Shown here piece after piece: positions 33,418-46,042 of a stretch of DNA of 64,000 nt (position 1 is its first letter; each line of letters begins with the position of its first letter). Below the pieces are notes generated by a model that saw nothing but the letters and a program-made list of their open reading frames with translations, made no database searches and was not told where the DNA came from. Origin of the DNA: Brachionus plicatilis. Taxonomy: Eukaryota; Rotifera; Eurotatoria; Ploima; Brachionidae. Location of the stretch: the NCBI GenBank assembly GCA_010279815.1, contig QEOQ01000389.1, positions 174,651-238,650 on the forward strand, read 5' to 3'. The position numbers were made by a program, and so were the translations under genes.

Positions 33418-36400
33418 CTAGAGATCGAAAACGGGCGGCAAATTTTCATTTATTTGGCCGTAGTCGAACTTAAAGTTAATCCAGCACTCGGGCCCATTGA
33501 ACTCGAGCTGCTTTTTGACCTTGTTGATGCCGGCACTGAATGAGACTCGGGCCGCATTTGTCATGTTAAAGCCAAGGTTATAAGCTTATGGAAAATAAAT
33601 GGTAAAAAATGGGACTTAGGATTAAAAAAAGTTAAAGTACAGGCTGAGTGCTTGATGGGCGAGGCGCGCTTCTGCACTGTGTTCGACTTGGGCTTAGAGA
33701 AACTGTTGAATTTGGCCTTTTGGTTCTGGTTCTTGGTCTTGTTTGCCAGAGCGGCCTCTTTCAGCTTAAGCAAATCGTTTAGTTCATTTTGTTGCATTTT
33801 TTGTATTTGACTGGCCTTTTGCTTCATTGAATCGGACGACTCGGCCGAAAAATGCTTTAAAAAAGTATTCGGTTTTTTGGCCGAGTTGTGCGTGGACGAT
33901 ATGCTTTCGTTTGACTTGGACAGTATCTTGTACTTGGCTGTTTTCAAGCTATTGAAATTGTTTGACGAATAGCTGTGGTGTGAAGAGTGAGAGTAGTAGC
34001 TGTTGTTGTTGGTGGTGTTGTTGTTGATGTAGTGACTGTGACTGTGGCTGTTGTGTCGTCGGTGCTTGACGCTCGACTTGTCCGGCTTGCTGTTTTGTAA
34101 ATTTAGTGACTTATTCACTATTTTACCGTTGACGAGCTCGCCACTCATCTGACCTCTCTTCACCGATATCCACTTTCTCAACGATCTGAACAATTGAAAT
34201 TTTTTAATTTAATTTAAAAAAAACTTTTTTTTTTAATTTTTTTTTTAATTTTATTTTCATTTTGTAAAAATTATTAAAAAGAGATTTATTAGTTTATTCT
34301 AAACGACTTATGTCAACTCGTTTACTGAAAGGTAAGACCTATCCAAGAGTAAATGGGTTAGTTCTACTGTGGCATGGACATATCCACAGATTATCTATGA
34401 AAATTTTTTAAAAAAATATTTATACTTAAAAATCATTTTAAAAAAAAATTTGTTTTTTTCTTTAGAAAAATTTAATCATGAAAAATATTTAAGTCATTTT
34501 AAAACATTCTAAAGTCTTCATAAAAAGTTAAAAAAGCAACGGAGTTTATTTATAATTTTTGCACCAATATTGTTGAATATTACCTCTGCAAATTTTATCT
34601 CATTCCTTGAAGGAAATACTAGGGTTTTGTTGTTGCTTGTAAGATCATAAAGCATATTTAATTTATTTAAATTTAATTCTTATAGTAAATTATGTTTTTT
34701 AATTAATTTCTAAACATGAAATTAAAATATTCTATTTTTTTTATAATTTGAACTTATTCGAAAAAAATTAATTTAAAGAAAATTTTTGAATTTACTTTAT
34801 TTGTTTATCTAATTTTTTAAAATAGATAAACAAAAAATTAATTAATTTCTAAAATAATAGAATTTAAATAATACAATTCTTAATTTAGTTTAAAACATTT
34901 TTTAATTAATTTCTTTTATAAAATTATTTTTTTCAATTTAAATTTATTTCTGATTAAAAAAATTAGAGAAAATTCTTAAGTTACTTTTAAAAAAAATTTT
35001 CATTCAAGAAAAGTAATAATAAATTCGCAATTACTTAAAAAGGAGTTTTAGAAAAATTTAAATGTAAAAACCAAGGATAATTTTTTGAAAATCCCTTTTA
35101 ATTAATTGCGAATTTATTATTACTTTTCTTGAATGAAAATTTTTTTAGATTTTTTGATTTTGAGATTTTTTTTTCCATTCTCAAAAATCCAAAAATGTAA
35201 AAATATAAAAATGTACAATAAATAACATTTTGCCATAATTTTAGCTTTAAACGCCTTAGGCTTTTTTCTAATATATTGGTCCACCTACTACGAATGCCTT
35301 CAAAACTGAAGCATTGAAAATATGCTGCTGTGAACTTACAATTCAAAAAATTAGCAAAGAACAGAACAAAAATTTAGCAAAAAATACTAAAGTTGATATC
35401 GTTGAATTTTTTTTATGTTTAACATAATGTAAAAATTGGTTTGCATTTCCAAGTTTCTTTTTTAATTGTTCAATTAAAATAACTTGAGACTGAAAATAAA
35501 ATTCTAAAAATTGCAATCTAATTAATTTTGTTGCTTTAAATAAGGCTTATCAAATAATTTCAAGATATAAACCTGAGCTTAATTTTGGAAAGAATTTGTC
35601 ATATTTTTGTTTGGCACTGTTAATTGGCATGCCTTAAATTGTTAATTTTTTTTATCATTTTTTTCTTTGATTATTAACTTTATCAAAGCATTATTTTTAT
35701 ACATTTAAAATTTTTTTTTTATTTCCATCCATCTCGGTGATGAAAGAAATTAATTTGAAATAAGTAAAAAAATTGTGATCTTAAATTTACCTTTTCTCAT
35801 TATTGACATAGAATTTTTTTTTTATAAAAATAATAATAAAGTATCTTTGAAAGTCTGTGCAAAAATTCTGCAAAAAAATCTGCACAAACTTTGCACAAAC
35901 ACTTTAAAAGAACTGATTCAATACAAAGAGGAAAAAAAATGAATTTTTTTGCTATTGAGAGATTTAAATTTTTAATCAGCTAAATAGACTCACTTGACAA
36001 AAGGTATGACCATAAAAAAAGCGTTCGGAGAGTAGCCCAGTTTGTGCTTTGAGCGATTGTCTTTGCGGTGAACGGGCAGTTCGTCTATGGGAAACCAGCG
36101 GACCTCCTTGATCTCGCGCCTGGTCTTGGGCTCGAATTTAATCGACTTGGACACATCGGTGATGATGTACAAGCGAATTGTCTGATCGTTGATGCTTATC
36201 TGCAGGTATTCGCTATCGACCAGTTTTTTGCTAATGTCATATCCAGTTTCCTCGAGAACCTCGCGAATGGCGCACTTGGCCTCGGTCTCCTCTTCAAACA
36301 CCTTTCCCTTGGGAAAGCCCCAGGAGGCCTTGGCCCAGAAGCCCTGCACTAGCAGCACATTTTTCATGCATTCGTCCAGTATTATGGCTCCGTTGGTGGG

Positions 36401-36820
36401 CACTGCGTGCTTGAACGAGCGCCATTTGGACAGAATGTCGTCCAGTTGGCTGGCGTGCTGCACCAGAAAGGGGCAATGGCGGAATATGTTCTCGGCAAAT
36501 GTTCGAATGCTGCACGGCTTCAGCTGGTGAGTGGTGAACGGTTTTTGCGGCACTAGATTAGTTTCGCTGTCTTCGTCGTTGTCGTCCGAAGATGAGGATG
36601 AGGACGGCGACGAAGACGACGAACAACTAGAGGACGAATAGCTCGACTCGCAGTAGAAGTCCAAGTAAAACCAGTGTGCTATTTCTATCTGAAAAAATAT
36701 GCGGATCAGATCGGTGCGCTCCTCTTCGGGAACGTTTATAATGAACCGACTGCACAAGTCGCTCAAAATGCTCTCCGGTATGCTGTAGCCAGCACTTTTA
36801 TCTTCCATTTTTTTGTTCAT
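33418..36820 (-). CDS. DCP2: mRNA-decapping enzyme subunit 2 (Nudix hydrolase)
   Basis: Three exons, 36820-35994, 34185-33641 and 33584-33418, join in phase to 512 residues. DCP2 removes the m7G cap from mRNA in the cytoplasm and P bodies to start 5'-3' decay. Box A / N-terminal regulatory domain: IPESILSDLCSRFIINVPEE through IAHWFYLDFYC (residues 13-57). The Nudix box GKVFEEETEAKCAIREVLEE-TGY fits Gx5Ex7REUxEExGU, including the metal-binding glutamates (about 171-193). Box B-like REIKEVRWFPIDELP follows. Odd: a Ser-then-Asp/Glu-rich insertion of about 30 residues (58-88) splits the regulatory domain. The last exons encode a basic, His/Ser/Asn-rich tail ending CWINFKFDYGQINENLPPVF. Donors are GTGAGT and a weak GTACTT. 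The second intron is only 56 bp. An upstream in-frame Met and a second Met four codons later are both plausible starts. Confidence 0.93.
34990..35146. mobile_element. Small perfect foldback in DCP2 intron 1
   Basis: The arms 34990-35033 and 35103-35146 are an essentially perfect 44-bp inverted repeat (TTCAAGAAAAGTAATAATAA left; TTATTATTACTTTTCTTGAA right) with a roughly 69-bp spacer. Perfect arms imply a recent insertion or gene conversion. No target duplication was defined. The rest of the intron (34186-35993) is AT-rich, with a coding-like fragment of unknown origin at about 35230-35346 on the minus strand. Confidence 0.6.
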
Positions 36821-39800
36821 TGTTCAAATTTACACGTCAATGGGTGGAAGAAAAAAACATAAATTTTTTTTAAGTTTTTTTTTTTTAATTTATTATTAAA
36901 TAAATAAATAAAAATCTAAAATAAAAAGAAATTTTAGTCTCATAGGGATCTGGCAAGCCTAGCTTGGTCTATTATTTGGCGAATAGCTTGGCCTAGGAGA
37001 AGCCTTTGTTGCTCGCCTATTATGAATACAAGCTAAAATAAAAATGGCGCACTTTGGAGCTTGCTCTCTCTCTCTTTCTCTCTCTCTATGAAATTTTTTG
37101 ATTTTTTTTTCTACAATAGCTAGAAAAATTCTATTTAGAAAAAAAAAATATTTTATGTGCGAGATACATATTTGGTGGCACGCTCAAACGTTCAACTTTT
37201 CCTATTGAATGTAATTTTTTATGCTAATTAGCTTCATAGAATTCGGCATCGTTGCGGCCCGATCATAATTTTTTTTCTAAATCTTGATCTAAGCACACGG
37301 CGCCCATAAATTAGTCTTGCATTCTGCACACTCATATTCAACAATGAAAGATGGAAAAAAAGAGCAAAAATTTGATAGAATGATTCTGAATTTCCTTCCT
37401 TTTGATAGAAAAAAATGACAGTAATTGATGATACATAAATTAAAAGGGTCAAATATATATTCGAACTTGACCCGGAACAAAATTACTCAAAATCAATAAG
37501 ACAATTTTTTTGCCACCATGATTAAAATGGAGCTGTATACACCCTTTGAAATATTTTCTATCAACAACAAAATTAAATTCGTAATTATTTCTAAAAATAT
37601 TTTTTTTCATCCTCTATGCTATTTTAATCATTTTGAATAAAATTTTTTTCTTGCTAAACCTTTGAAATAAATCTAAATATTTAAGAACTGACGACTTTTA
37701 CGAGTTGTCAGTGTCTAGATTAAAGGAAACAAAAAAGATTTACTTAATCTTTTTGTTCGACATTTACATATTGACGTGGTCACTAGATTTTTAAAAATAA
37801 AACTTTCAAGATTTTATTAAAAAAAAATTTCTTAAATAATTAAGCAAAATGTTGACAATTTTTTTTAAAAAAATCTTTAAAATCCTAATTTCGCTTGACT
37901 TATCTTAAATTCTTAATTAAATTTGACTAGTGAAAGAAATTATTTAAGAAAATGGATCCATGCTAAAAAGATCATAAAATTTAAAATTAAATGTATCAAA
38001 TATTCAAAAATAGTCTACTATTATTTTTGAAGCGAATGTCTATTTTTTTAAGGGTAGAAAGGAAAATAATAAAAAAATCTATACGCCCTCATAATTTGAA
38101 TAATTTGATAATATTCAAATTTTTCTTTGCCGGAACCTAAACATAGGTATTTTATATTTATGAATTCTACAAAAAAAACGATGCATAATTATCCTTTCAA
38201 TTAATTTTTTAATAATAAATATTTTTCTATATTTTTCAAAAGAATAATTTAAAAATAATCGACCGGAAGGAAGGACTAAGCTTTTTTTGCATTGGCCAAG
38301 TTTTCACCAAATAATAAATCAATAAAAAATGAATTTATAAATTTTTACTTCTAAACCAAAAAAAAACATAATTTAATTTAATTAATTAAATAGAAGGTAA
38401 TTGATTATGGCTCGAGACTTTTTAAATAATAATTTACTTAAGGATGAAAATTATTCTTAAATACTTACTAAAAATTATTGAAGTCTCGAGTGTTCACTAT
38501 TGGCCTTTTTGATAGATAAACTTGAATTTAGAAAATTTGCCCATAATATATTTTTAGACTTTTCTCTTGTTCAAACTAAAAAAATAATTAAATTTATACA
38601 AAGTTTTTATCTGGATCGAAAATAAATAAATAAATAAAAAGTCAAGAGATACCAATCTTTTGAACTATTTTAAATATGTTCATCTTTTTCGGATTTTGTT
38701 GTTAAGAACGATTAATGAAAAAATCGGTTTGTTAAAGATTAGGCGAAAAAAAATTAAAATATAATCAAAATGAAGCCTAAATTATGAATTCTAATCTATA
38801 ATTAAAGATAAAAAATTTGATAAATATTTTTTTGGATTCTTTTTTCTAAATTCATTGTTTTTTAATATGTGTCCAATATTGATATTGATATTTGAATATA
38901 GTGCTTTATAATCTTTTTTATAACAAGTGATCTTTTGCGAGACTTTAAAAAATGATGATAGTTTAAAAATGTTAATTTTGTCTATTTTAGACTCTAAATC
39001 CAAAAGAATTCCTCAAAATTATTTAAATTATTTATTCTTAAAAATTTTTTTTAAATAATTTGATAAACTGTAAACAATGATGTGATATTATCGCGCTGCG
39101 ATTCCATGTAGCAGAGCTATTTAAAAGTATTTTCTCGAAACAAATATTTAAATATTCGGTTTCTAAGATATAGGTGAATATTTAAGCTTTCAAATGACGC
39201 TTTTAAAAAATTGTTTCATGACTAAGAAATTCGCATTATTTCAAACCAATAATTTTAAAACCAAAAAATGATGAAGGGGGACTTTTTCTAAACCTTAAAA
39301 TAATAAAAACCAACTCAGTATTTTTAACCACGCATTTTTTAATTTTCCACACACACACATATCGATTTTATCATGTATTCTTTAGATAAAAATAGAAAAA
39401 ATAATTCATCTGTCATTTATAATCAAATTTTAGAAAAAAGAAAATCTTTTAAGGTTCGCCTACTTCGAACTCTTTTACAGAAATTTAATTCTGTTTTCAT
39501 GATAATAAATAAATCTTTAGAAATTTATTTAACACATTTGTTGAGCGCTGAAAAAAAGTAACTTGATATTTTGAAAAAAAAAATATGCACTCTAATGCGA
39601 ATATTCCCGACTGAGTCATGAAATAAATAAATCCAAATCACTGATTAATTCTATTCTTTATTAGCCTACTGAGCTGTCATATTTAGCCTGGGGAACAAAA
39701 TTTTAATATACATCACGTTTAGTTAAATAAAAATAATACACTAAAGCTTTTATAAATAATTTTCGTCCCAATGGTTCAATCAATAGTCAGATAATCAGAT

Positions 39801-41260
39801 ACAAAAATATTTGTATAAGAAATTTAAGCCAAATCGAGTACTTAAACAATTAGCACATTTTTGTGGCGATTTAAGCCAAACATTACCGAGTTATGCAATC
39901 AAGATTTTGTTATAGATTCTATCTACGTATTCAAGTTACGTATTAAATTATCGCCTTACAATTAATCTTAAATCTTGATAAATTTGCCGAATTTTTAAAG
40001 CCTCAACAGGGCTTTAGCTATGCTTTTATCAAGCCTAAGCCTACTGCGCATTAAGATTTGGGTTAAGTCTTTCTAAATTTAATTTTCCTAGACTTATCAA
40101 ATGCTCATTTCTATCGAAACTAGAAAAAAATTTTTTATACCAAAATTATTGAGGGATGACCATTTTACGATCATATTTAAAGGCAATTTTCAAAGGTAGA
40201 TTGCTGCCAGGTCACCTTGTTCAAAATTAAAAATCAATTTATTTTACTAATCTTAGTAATTATGGTGGTCTAAGTTTACCTATTTTTTAAATTTGTTCAA
40301 TTGATTTTCTGCTCAGTTAAATCTTTTGCTCAAATAAACAAATAAATAGTGAAAACTTTGAAAAAATTTCAAAATTTTATAATTAATTATTTTTTTATGA
40401 TTGTGCAATAAAAAAGAATCAGATTTGAATTATTATGCAATTTCATATTAAATAGTAAAATTTGCTAATATAAAGAAATTTCAAATTTCTTGATGAATTT
40501 TAATTTTTAAAATAAAATAAAACAGCTTCATATTAATTGAACACATTTATTTGTTTAACTACCGTTTTTTTCGTAGATAATTTCTTTTTGAGGATTCTTA
40601 TTCCTAAAATTTGAAATATAAAAATTTATAATAGTATAATTTTTTTGCGTTGTTCGTAAAAAACTAAAATATAATAAAAAATAAATTTTTCCATCTCAAT
40701 TTTAGTACCATTTTTAAAAATTTAAAAATAAATAAAGAAAAATAAACTTAATTATTATTTAATTTTTAGCCGTTTATTATTCTAATAGAATGATTAAATC
40801 CAGGATAAAACCACAAGAATTTATAAATTGAGCAGGCCTTACAATATAAAGATAATATTACAATATGGTATTAAGGGCTGACTGAAACTTAATTTTAGGG
40901 TTTTGATACCATATTTAATAAAAAATGAATATATTTTATCTTTTTTTTATTCTTTTAAACAAGAATAATTTGATTGTTCGGGTAATATATTTCCATTTCT
41001 AAATTTTTAAAGTATATTGGGCTATCAGATGTTTTAGTTTTTTGTGTTTGAATTACAAAATGTATCCAATGTTGAAATAACATTGAAAGAGTGCGATGTT
41101 TCAAATATTTTTTTCAGTTTCAAATAAAAAAATAATTTTAAGTTAATATTGCAGGCAATTTCATATTTGAAATTAGACTCTTAAGTGAAATAGAATGAGT
41201 TTAATTTTTATTTGGAAATTTGAAAAAATATTGAAAATTCTTTTTTTAATTTTTAAATAA
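36821..41260. other. AT-rich intergenic region upstream of DCP2
   Basis: The first 40 bp are likely DCP2 5' UTR. A patch at 36940-37090 is GC-richer with repeated AGCCTAGCTTGG/AGCTTGGCCTAGG words, ending in a (TC)n microsatellite (37064-37088). Elsewhere nothing is supported. The short frames near 37234-37480, 38791-39003 and 39373-39561 have AT-driven composition and no domain. Confidence 0.45.
37064..37088 (+). repeat. (TC)n microsatellite
   Basis: CTCTCTCTCTCTTTCTCTCT-type run, pyrimidine only, about 25 bp. Confidence 0.7.
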
Positions 41261-41325
41261 TTTATATATATATATTTGTTTTTCTGTACCGAGCTAATGC
41301 TCCTTCGGAATAAAAATAAAATGTA
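41261..41325 (-). repeat. LINE 3' end: hairpin plus AT-rich tail
   Basis: Minus strand CCGAAGGAGCATTAGCTCGG, a GAGCATTAGCTC palindrome, is followed by TACAGAAAAACAAATATATATA. It is nearly the same as the LINE tail at 41936-42000 (CTGAAGAAGCGCATGCTCG, AACAGAAAAACAAATAAATA). Confidence 0.55.
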
Positions 41326-41935
41326 TGACAAAAAAATGAAAAAAAAAGATTAATAATTCATTTATATTTAAATTAATATTCAATCATTGAGAAACTCGAT
41401 CTAGTGAACCATATTTCAAATATTATCGGAAAAATTCTTTTTCTTGGGTTTTTAAACCATAAATTCATTTAATTTTTCTGTTCACCAAAAGGTGAACCAA
41501 AATAGAAGGTGATCAAATTTCAAATTAGGTGAAAAACTTTTAGATTAAGTGAACAAATTGAATAGAATGGCTATTTAATAGAATGTCTAATTCTCAAAAC
41601 TGATTTAAAAATAAAAAAATGATAATTAAAGTTAATAATATTTTTGTTTTTTTTTTAATTTGAAGGAGTTTTAGAAATGGAATTTGCTCTGATCTAGTTG
41701 ACTAGGTATACCCTTTCAAAAATCCAAAATATCCAAATGCTCTCTCTACTTAAATCTTTTAAATATAAATGATAAAAATTAAAGAAAATTAAAATTAATT
41801 TATCACCTTTCAAATATTTGACTTTGGGAAATATAGTTACACATCGAAAATTTTACCTACTCCGCCCAACTTTAAATTTTTTATTTAATTATTTTTTAGT
41901 TCTATGTTATTTTAAAATTTTTGTTTATCAATTGA

Positions 41936-42460
41936 ATTATTATTTATTTGTTTTTCTGTTCGAGCATGCGCTTCTTCAGATAAAAAAAAAATAAAATAAA
42001 ATAAGATAAAAAAAAATAATTAAAACAGTTTAAAAACTTTTAAATTTAAAGTAAGTTATTTTTAATTTATGAATCAAAGGATGTGATACAAAAATAATAA
42101 TTAAAGAGCTGGGAGAAAAAAGAAAAAAAAACAAAAAAAAACAAAAAATATAGATAAGATCTTAAGAGTCAGAAAATTTTTGTATAATTAGGTAGCAGCT
42201 ACATAGAGGAGTGGGATTCGTAAAAAATCTAGAATCGAAGGCTCTTTGATACTCCGAAACAAGTTTTTTAGTCAATGAAACTGAATAATCAAGAGCATTA
42301 CGAAGGTAATTTTCTAAGAGATTACTTAATCTGTGGTCAATTTTACTGATATTCAATTTATTTTCTGCTTCATAGAATAATGATTCAGAGGAGGTTCTGA
42401 GAGGAAGTTTTAGAATGCATCTAACAGCAGTATTTTGAATAACTTGTAACTTTTGTAAAC
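41936..42460 (-). mobile_element. 5'-truncated LINE (Jockey-like) with ORF2 C-terminus and 3' tail
   Basis: The minus strand from about 42460 to 42162 encodes LQKLQVIQNTAVRCILKLPL, then RTSSESLFYEAENKLNISKI and DHRLSNLLENYLRNALDYS. This is the thumb/C-terminal pattern (LQ..QN.A.R.IL...; I..I..R...L...Y...A) of Jockey-type ORF2. The frame stops at 42162. A roughly 160-bp 3' UTR follows, ending in CTGAAGAAGCGCATGCTCG and AACAGAAAAACAAATAAATAATAA. This copy ties the hairpin-tail family to LINEs. Confidence 0.7.
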
Positions 42461-42479
42461 TTGATTCGAATTATTATTT

Positions 42480-43610
42480 TTTTAAATTATATAGAAGTAG
42501 TAGTAATACTGCCTGGATCTTATCCACAAGCTGCAACATAGTAACGTCCAGCTATAGCAGTACAATTTCAAAATTTAAGTCTTAGTCTTTCTATATAAAT
42601 AATTTAACACTAATACAAACCAAATAGAATATTGTACCTAGAAAAACTAATAATATAAAAAAAATATATAAAAACATATAAATGAAATAGTAATAATAAC
42701 GTTTCCTAAATAGTTAACACGGTGCTTCTAGATCAGCCTTTCCCCATTAATCAGACTTTAAATTTGTTTACAGTATTCGCTTCAAAAATGCAGTTTGGCA
42801 ACATATTCCACCAGCCAGACACTCGATTTGAAAAAAAGTGCATTCTTGCGCTTACGCTCTTATGATAATCATTTATTTCCTTGAATGTGAAACTTTGTGG
42901 TCTCAATCTTTTTATATGACCTCTTGTCCCTGCCGCTGGGCCCACTATATAAACTTGTCTTGAAAACTGGCTTACAGTATAAATTCACAAGCTCAAGACG
43001 GTTTACTATTTTATAAAATTGCAGTGGTTTGCTATTTTATAAAATTGAAGTGTGTGCAAACCAAGCATTCTTGATGCTTTGTTTCTTGACACTTGAACTT
43101 GGTGTTTCCATTTCATATCAGGCTCTACAAAGATGCCTAAATCCCTTCAATTTCACTTTCACCTAGCACAGTTGTTGTTCCACTTATAGTCATAGTGAGG
43201 GAACGATCAAAGCCGACAGACGTTTCCTGGTTACCAAAACTCATGATTTTACATTTGCTTAAGTTCAAATCCATGTTCCAATCCATGTTCCAATCAGTGA
43301 ACCATCTTACTTCCTCATACATATCCTTCTGTAACTGTCTAAGGTTCTCCTCCGTTTCCACAGTCGCAATAATCTTACTGTCATCTGCATACATCTTAAA
43401 CAAGTTTTTTACCACTCCCGGAAGGTCACTTATAAAGATGATGAACAAAATTGGACCAAGGACTGAGCCCTGAGGGACTCCACTATCAACTCCTATCCAG
43501 TTGGATGATACACTTCCGAGTACCACTCTCTGCTTTTTCATACTTAGAAAATTCTTGATCCAATTAAACAAGACAAACAAATATAACAAATTTTTTAAAT
43601 TTTTTTTCAC
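42480..43610 (-). pseudogene. 5'-truncated LINE (CR1/Jockey-type) reverse transcriptase
   Basis: The minus strand 43610-43137 encodes reverse transcriptase palm motifs: DSGVPQGSVLGPILFIIFIS and MYADDSKIIATV, the latter with the catalytic YADD. A frameshift near 43140 leads into DLGIFVEPDMKWKHQVQVSR, NKASRMLGL, the thumb region. After a short tandem duplication (about 43000-43050) comes the C-terminal FFSNRVSGWWNMLP motif (42751-42945). A 3' UTR then runs to a TACTACTAC-type end near 42490. Frameshift, internal deletion and lack of the endonuclease and N-terminus mark it as dead. Confidence 0.8.
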
Positions 43611-43699
43611 TACAAAAAATTTGTGTTAACCAGTTTTATGGTTAAATATGAAAAATTTTTTTTTTTTAATTCGGCACAATAAAATTCTGTTTTGTAGTG
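43608..43699. mobile_element. Possible 92-bp MITE with CACTACAAAA ends
   Basis: CACTACAAAA at 43608 and TTTTGTAGTG ending at 43699 form perfect 10-bp terminal inverted repeats. No target duplication is evident, so this may be chance or a tiny decayed element at the 5' truncation point of the LINE. Confidence 0.3.
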
Positions 43700-46042
43700 A
43701 TTTGGGTTATAAAATTTTTGGTTTATGGTGAAAATTTTTTAGTTTGTGGGGAACCATTTATCTCTTTAATTTATAGTATGTGATAATAAAGATTTCCATG
43801 AAAAGGCGAAGTTTATTCCAATCCTTACAAGCAGCAAAAAAGAATCTAATAATAATGGTTAGGTTAAATAATAAGAAATAAAACGAGTTTTTAATACTAA
43901 TGATTTAAAAATAAAAAAAAATTCTGATGAACATTTTTCAAAATAAAAATCTTGAAAAAAATCACTTTTTTTTCTTAAGAAGCTAAAGCTCGATATAGAT
44001 TTACACACAAAAATAAAAAAAACTTTTAAAAATTAATGCGACAATATTTGCTTCGAAATCATTTCGCCAATATTTTTTCTCTACTCCACTTTTTTTAATC
44101 CAATATTATTATTTTAAATTTAAATTTTAAAGTTGAGTTCACAAAAAACACCTTTTTTTTCTTTCGAAAACTAATTTTATCACATAAATAACCCAAAAGT
44201 AGAATTTATGATTTAATTGTTATATTTCATAATCCCATTGTCTATCCATGGATGAATAGACAAAAATATACTCAAAATGATGAACTATTCGAAAATTTAT
44301 TCGAAAATTTATTTAAAATTTAGAAAAAACCTTATCAAATTATCGAAAGTTCAATATAATTGCTTACTATAGGCCCAAATTTGTTCCATGTTTTTCTAAT
44401 CCTATTCTAGACAAACCATGTAGAAAAAAGGTTAAACAAATTTAAGGTGGATTATCGATATTTATGATAAATTCGAGATTTTTTAATATTTTTGGCAAAA
44501 AATGTTAAAAAAGTACCAGAAACTAATCAGGGTTTATGTAATTTAAAGATAATAACTGTGACAATTTTTCCGATGCTATCCAACAGGACGTGCTCATCCT
44601 TTCCAGGATACGGCTTCGATTTGATACAAAAGTTACTCATCGAACTCTGTTGAGGGAGAAAAATTTTTTTCATTTTTTGAGATGATTTTTAATTTTTAAA
44701 ATTAATTTAAAATTAATATTTACAAAGTTAAATTATTTAAATTTATAATTTCAACACTTTTAAGATAAATTATACTCAATAATAGAAATAATGAAAATTT
44801 AGCTCTTTTTTAACAAATCTTACTATTTAAAAATCAACTGTGTGAGAATCTTATCTAAAAAATTAAGCATGAAATAAAAAACTTTCCGACGCCTTTTACA
44901 TGTAAAACTTTTTTCAAAAAATAAACAAATTAGACAGAATCGGTTATCTGTCGTTCTTCAAAATAGTAAATTTATCATATAAATTCTGGAAAGAAAGAAA
45001 AAATAATTGAGGAACTAAATTTTTAATTATCTTTTATATTTTATTTTTTAAAATTTATTAGCCTCCAAAAAAAACCTGCCATTTTAACTGAAAGTATTTT
45101 GATAAATTAATTTTTATTTAAACGTAAAATTATTTTATTTAAGATCCTAAAAGTTCAATTAAATCAGAAAAAATCAATAAAAAATAATTTTAATATAAAT
45201 TTATTGATTCAATTAATTTTGTAATTTGATATCGCTATATCAAAATTATTCATACTTCTTTCAGATAAAGTGGTCGAAAAAAATTTTTTCCAAAAGAAAA
45301 TTCCTTTAAATTTTATACACTAATTTATTCAAATAATTTTAATTTCAATCTCAATTTGCTGAAAATTATTAATAAAAAGGACAACAAAAAAAACTGAACT
45401 TTGATTGAATAAAAATTACATTTCTTAAAAAATTTAATCATAGAATTAATAATGGATTTTTTTTTGACATCGTCATCATTTGTTTTTATTTTGTTATCAA
45501 AATAAAAGTCATTTACAGTGGGTAGACTTTACTAGTTTTAGTTAAAATTTCAGTAATTTAAGTTAAAAAAAAATAAATCGCCTTTTTTAGTCACCAAATC
45601 CATTGAAAAATATTTTGAATTTATGAAATAATATCGATATTTCACTTCATACTGTTTTTAAATCACCTAGTTTTTCAGGACAGATGATTAAATATCTTTA
45701 ATTTACCATATTTGATGTAAAAAAGCTAAATTCATTTTTTGTTAGTGATTTAAAGTCCAATTTTATACTCAAAATAATCGATCCAGATTAAGAATTTAAA
45801 CAAGGCTTTAAGGAACAAATGACTGAAATATTTTAAAGTTTCTTTTGAATTTATTTTTTTAAATATTTTATTTACGGACATAAAATTATGTTTAAAATCT
45901 TTAGAAAAAATTCAAATACCAATTTCTATAAAAGAAGAAATTCAATTAATATATAAATATCTAATATAATTTTGAAGCAAAGAGCTGATTAAAAATCTAA
46001 AATTTCTAGATTTGAAAAAAAAAAACAGAATCAAAAAAAATA
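43700..46042. other. AT-rich intergenic region upstream of the helicase gene
   Basis: No gene supported. A GC-richer segment at about 44575-44660 is a third, weaker copy of the repeat seen at 14930 and 26330. The last part should contain the promoter and 5' UTR of the RNA helicase gene, but no motif stands out. Confidence 0.5.
44575..44660 (+). repeat. Third copy of the dispersed repeat family
   Basis: CAGGACGTGCTCATCCTTTC and GATTTGATACAAAAGTTACT parallel CAGGAGCTCATCTCCTTTTT and GATCTGAGACAGAAGTTACT at 26343-26410, in the same order and strand. Confidence 0.4.

Noticed and set aside
37234..37480. Overlapping minus-strand ORFs with a YECAECKTNL stretch
   Set aside because: A single CxxC in a low-complexity context is not enough for a zinc ribbon, and neither frame extends into coding-like sequence.
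43195..43473. Plus-strand ORF over the LINE
   Set aside because: Antisense shadow of the reverse transcriptase with the YADD motif.
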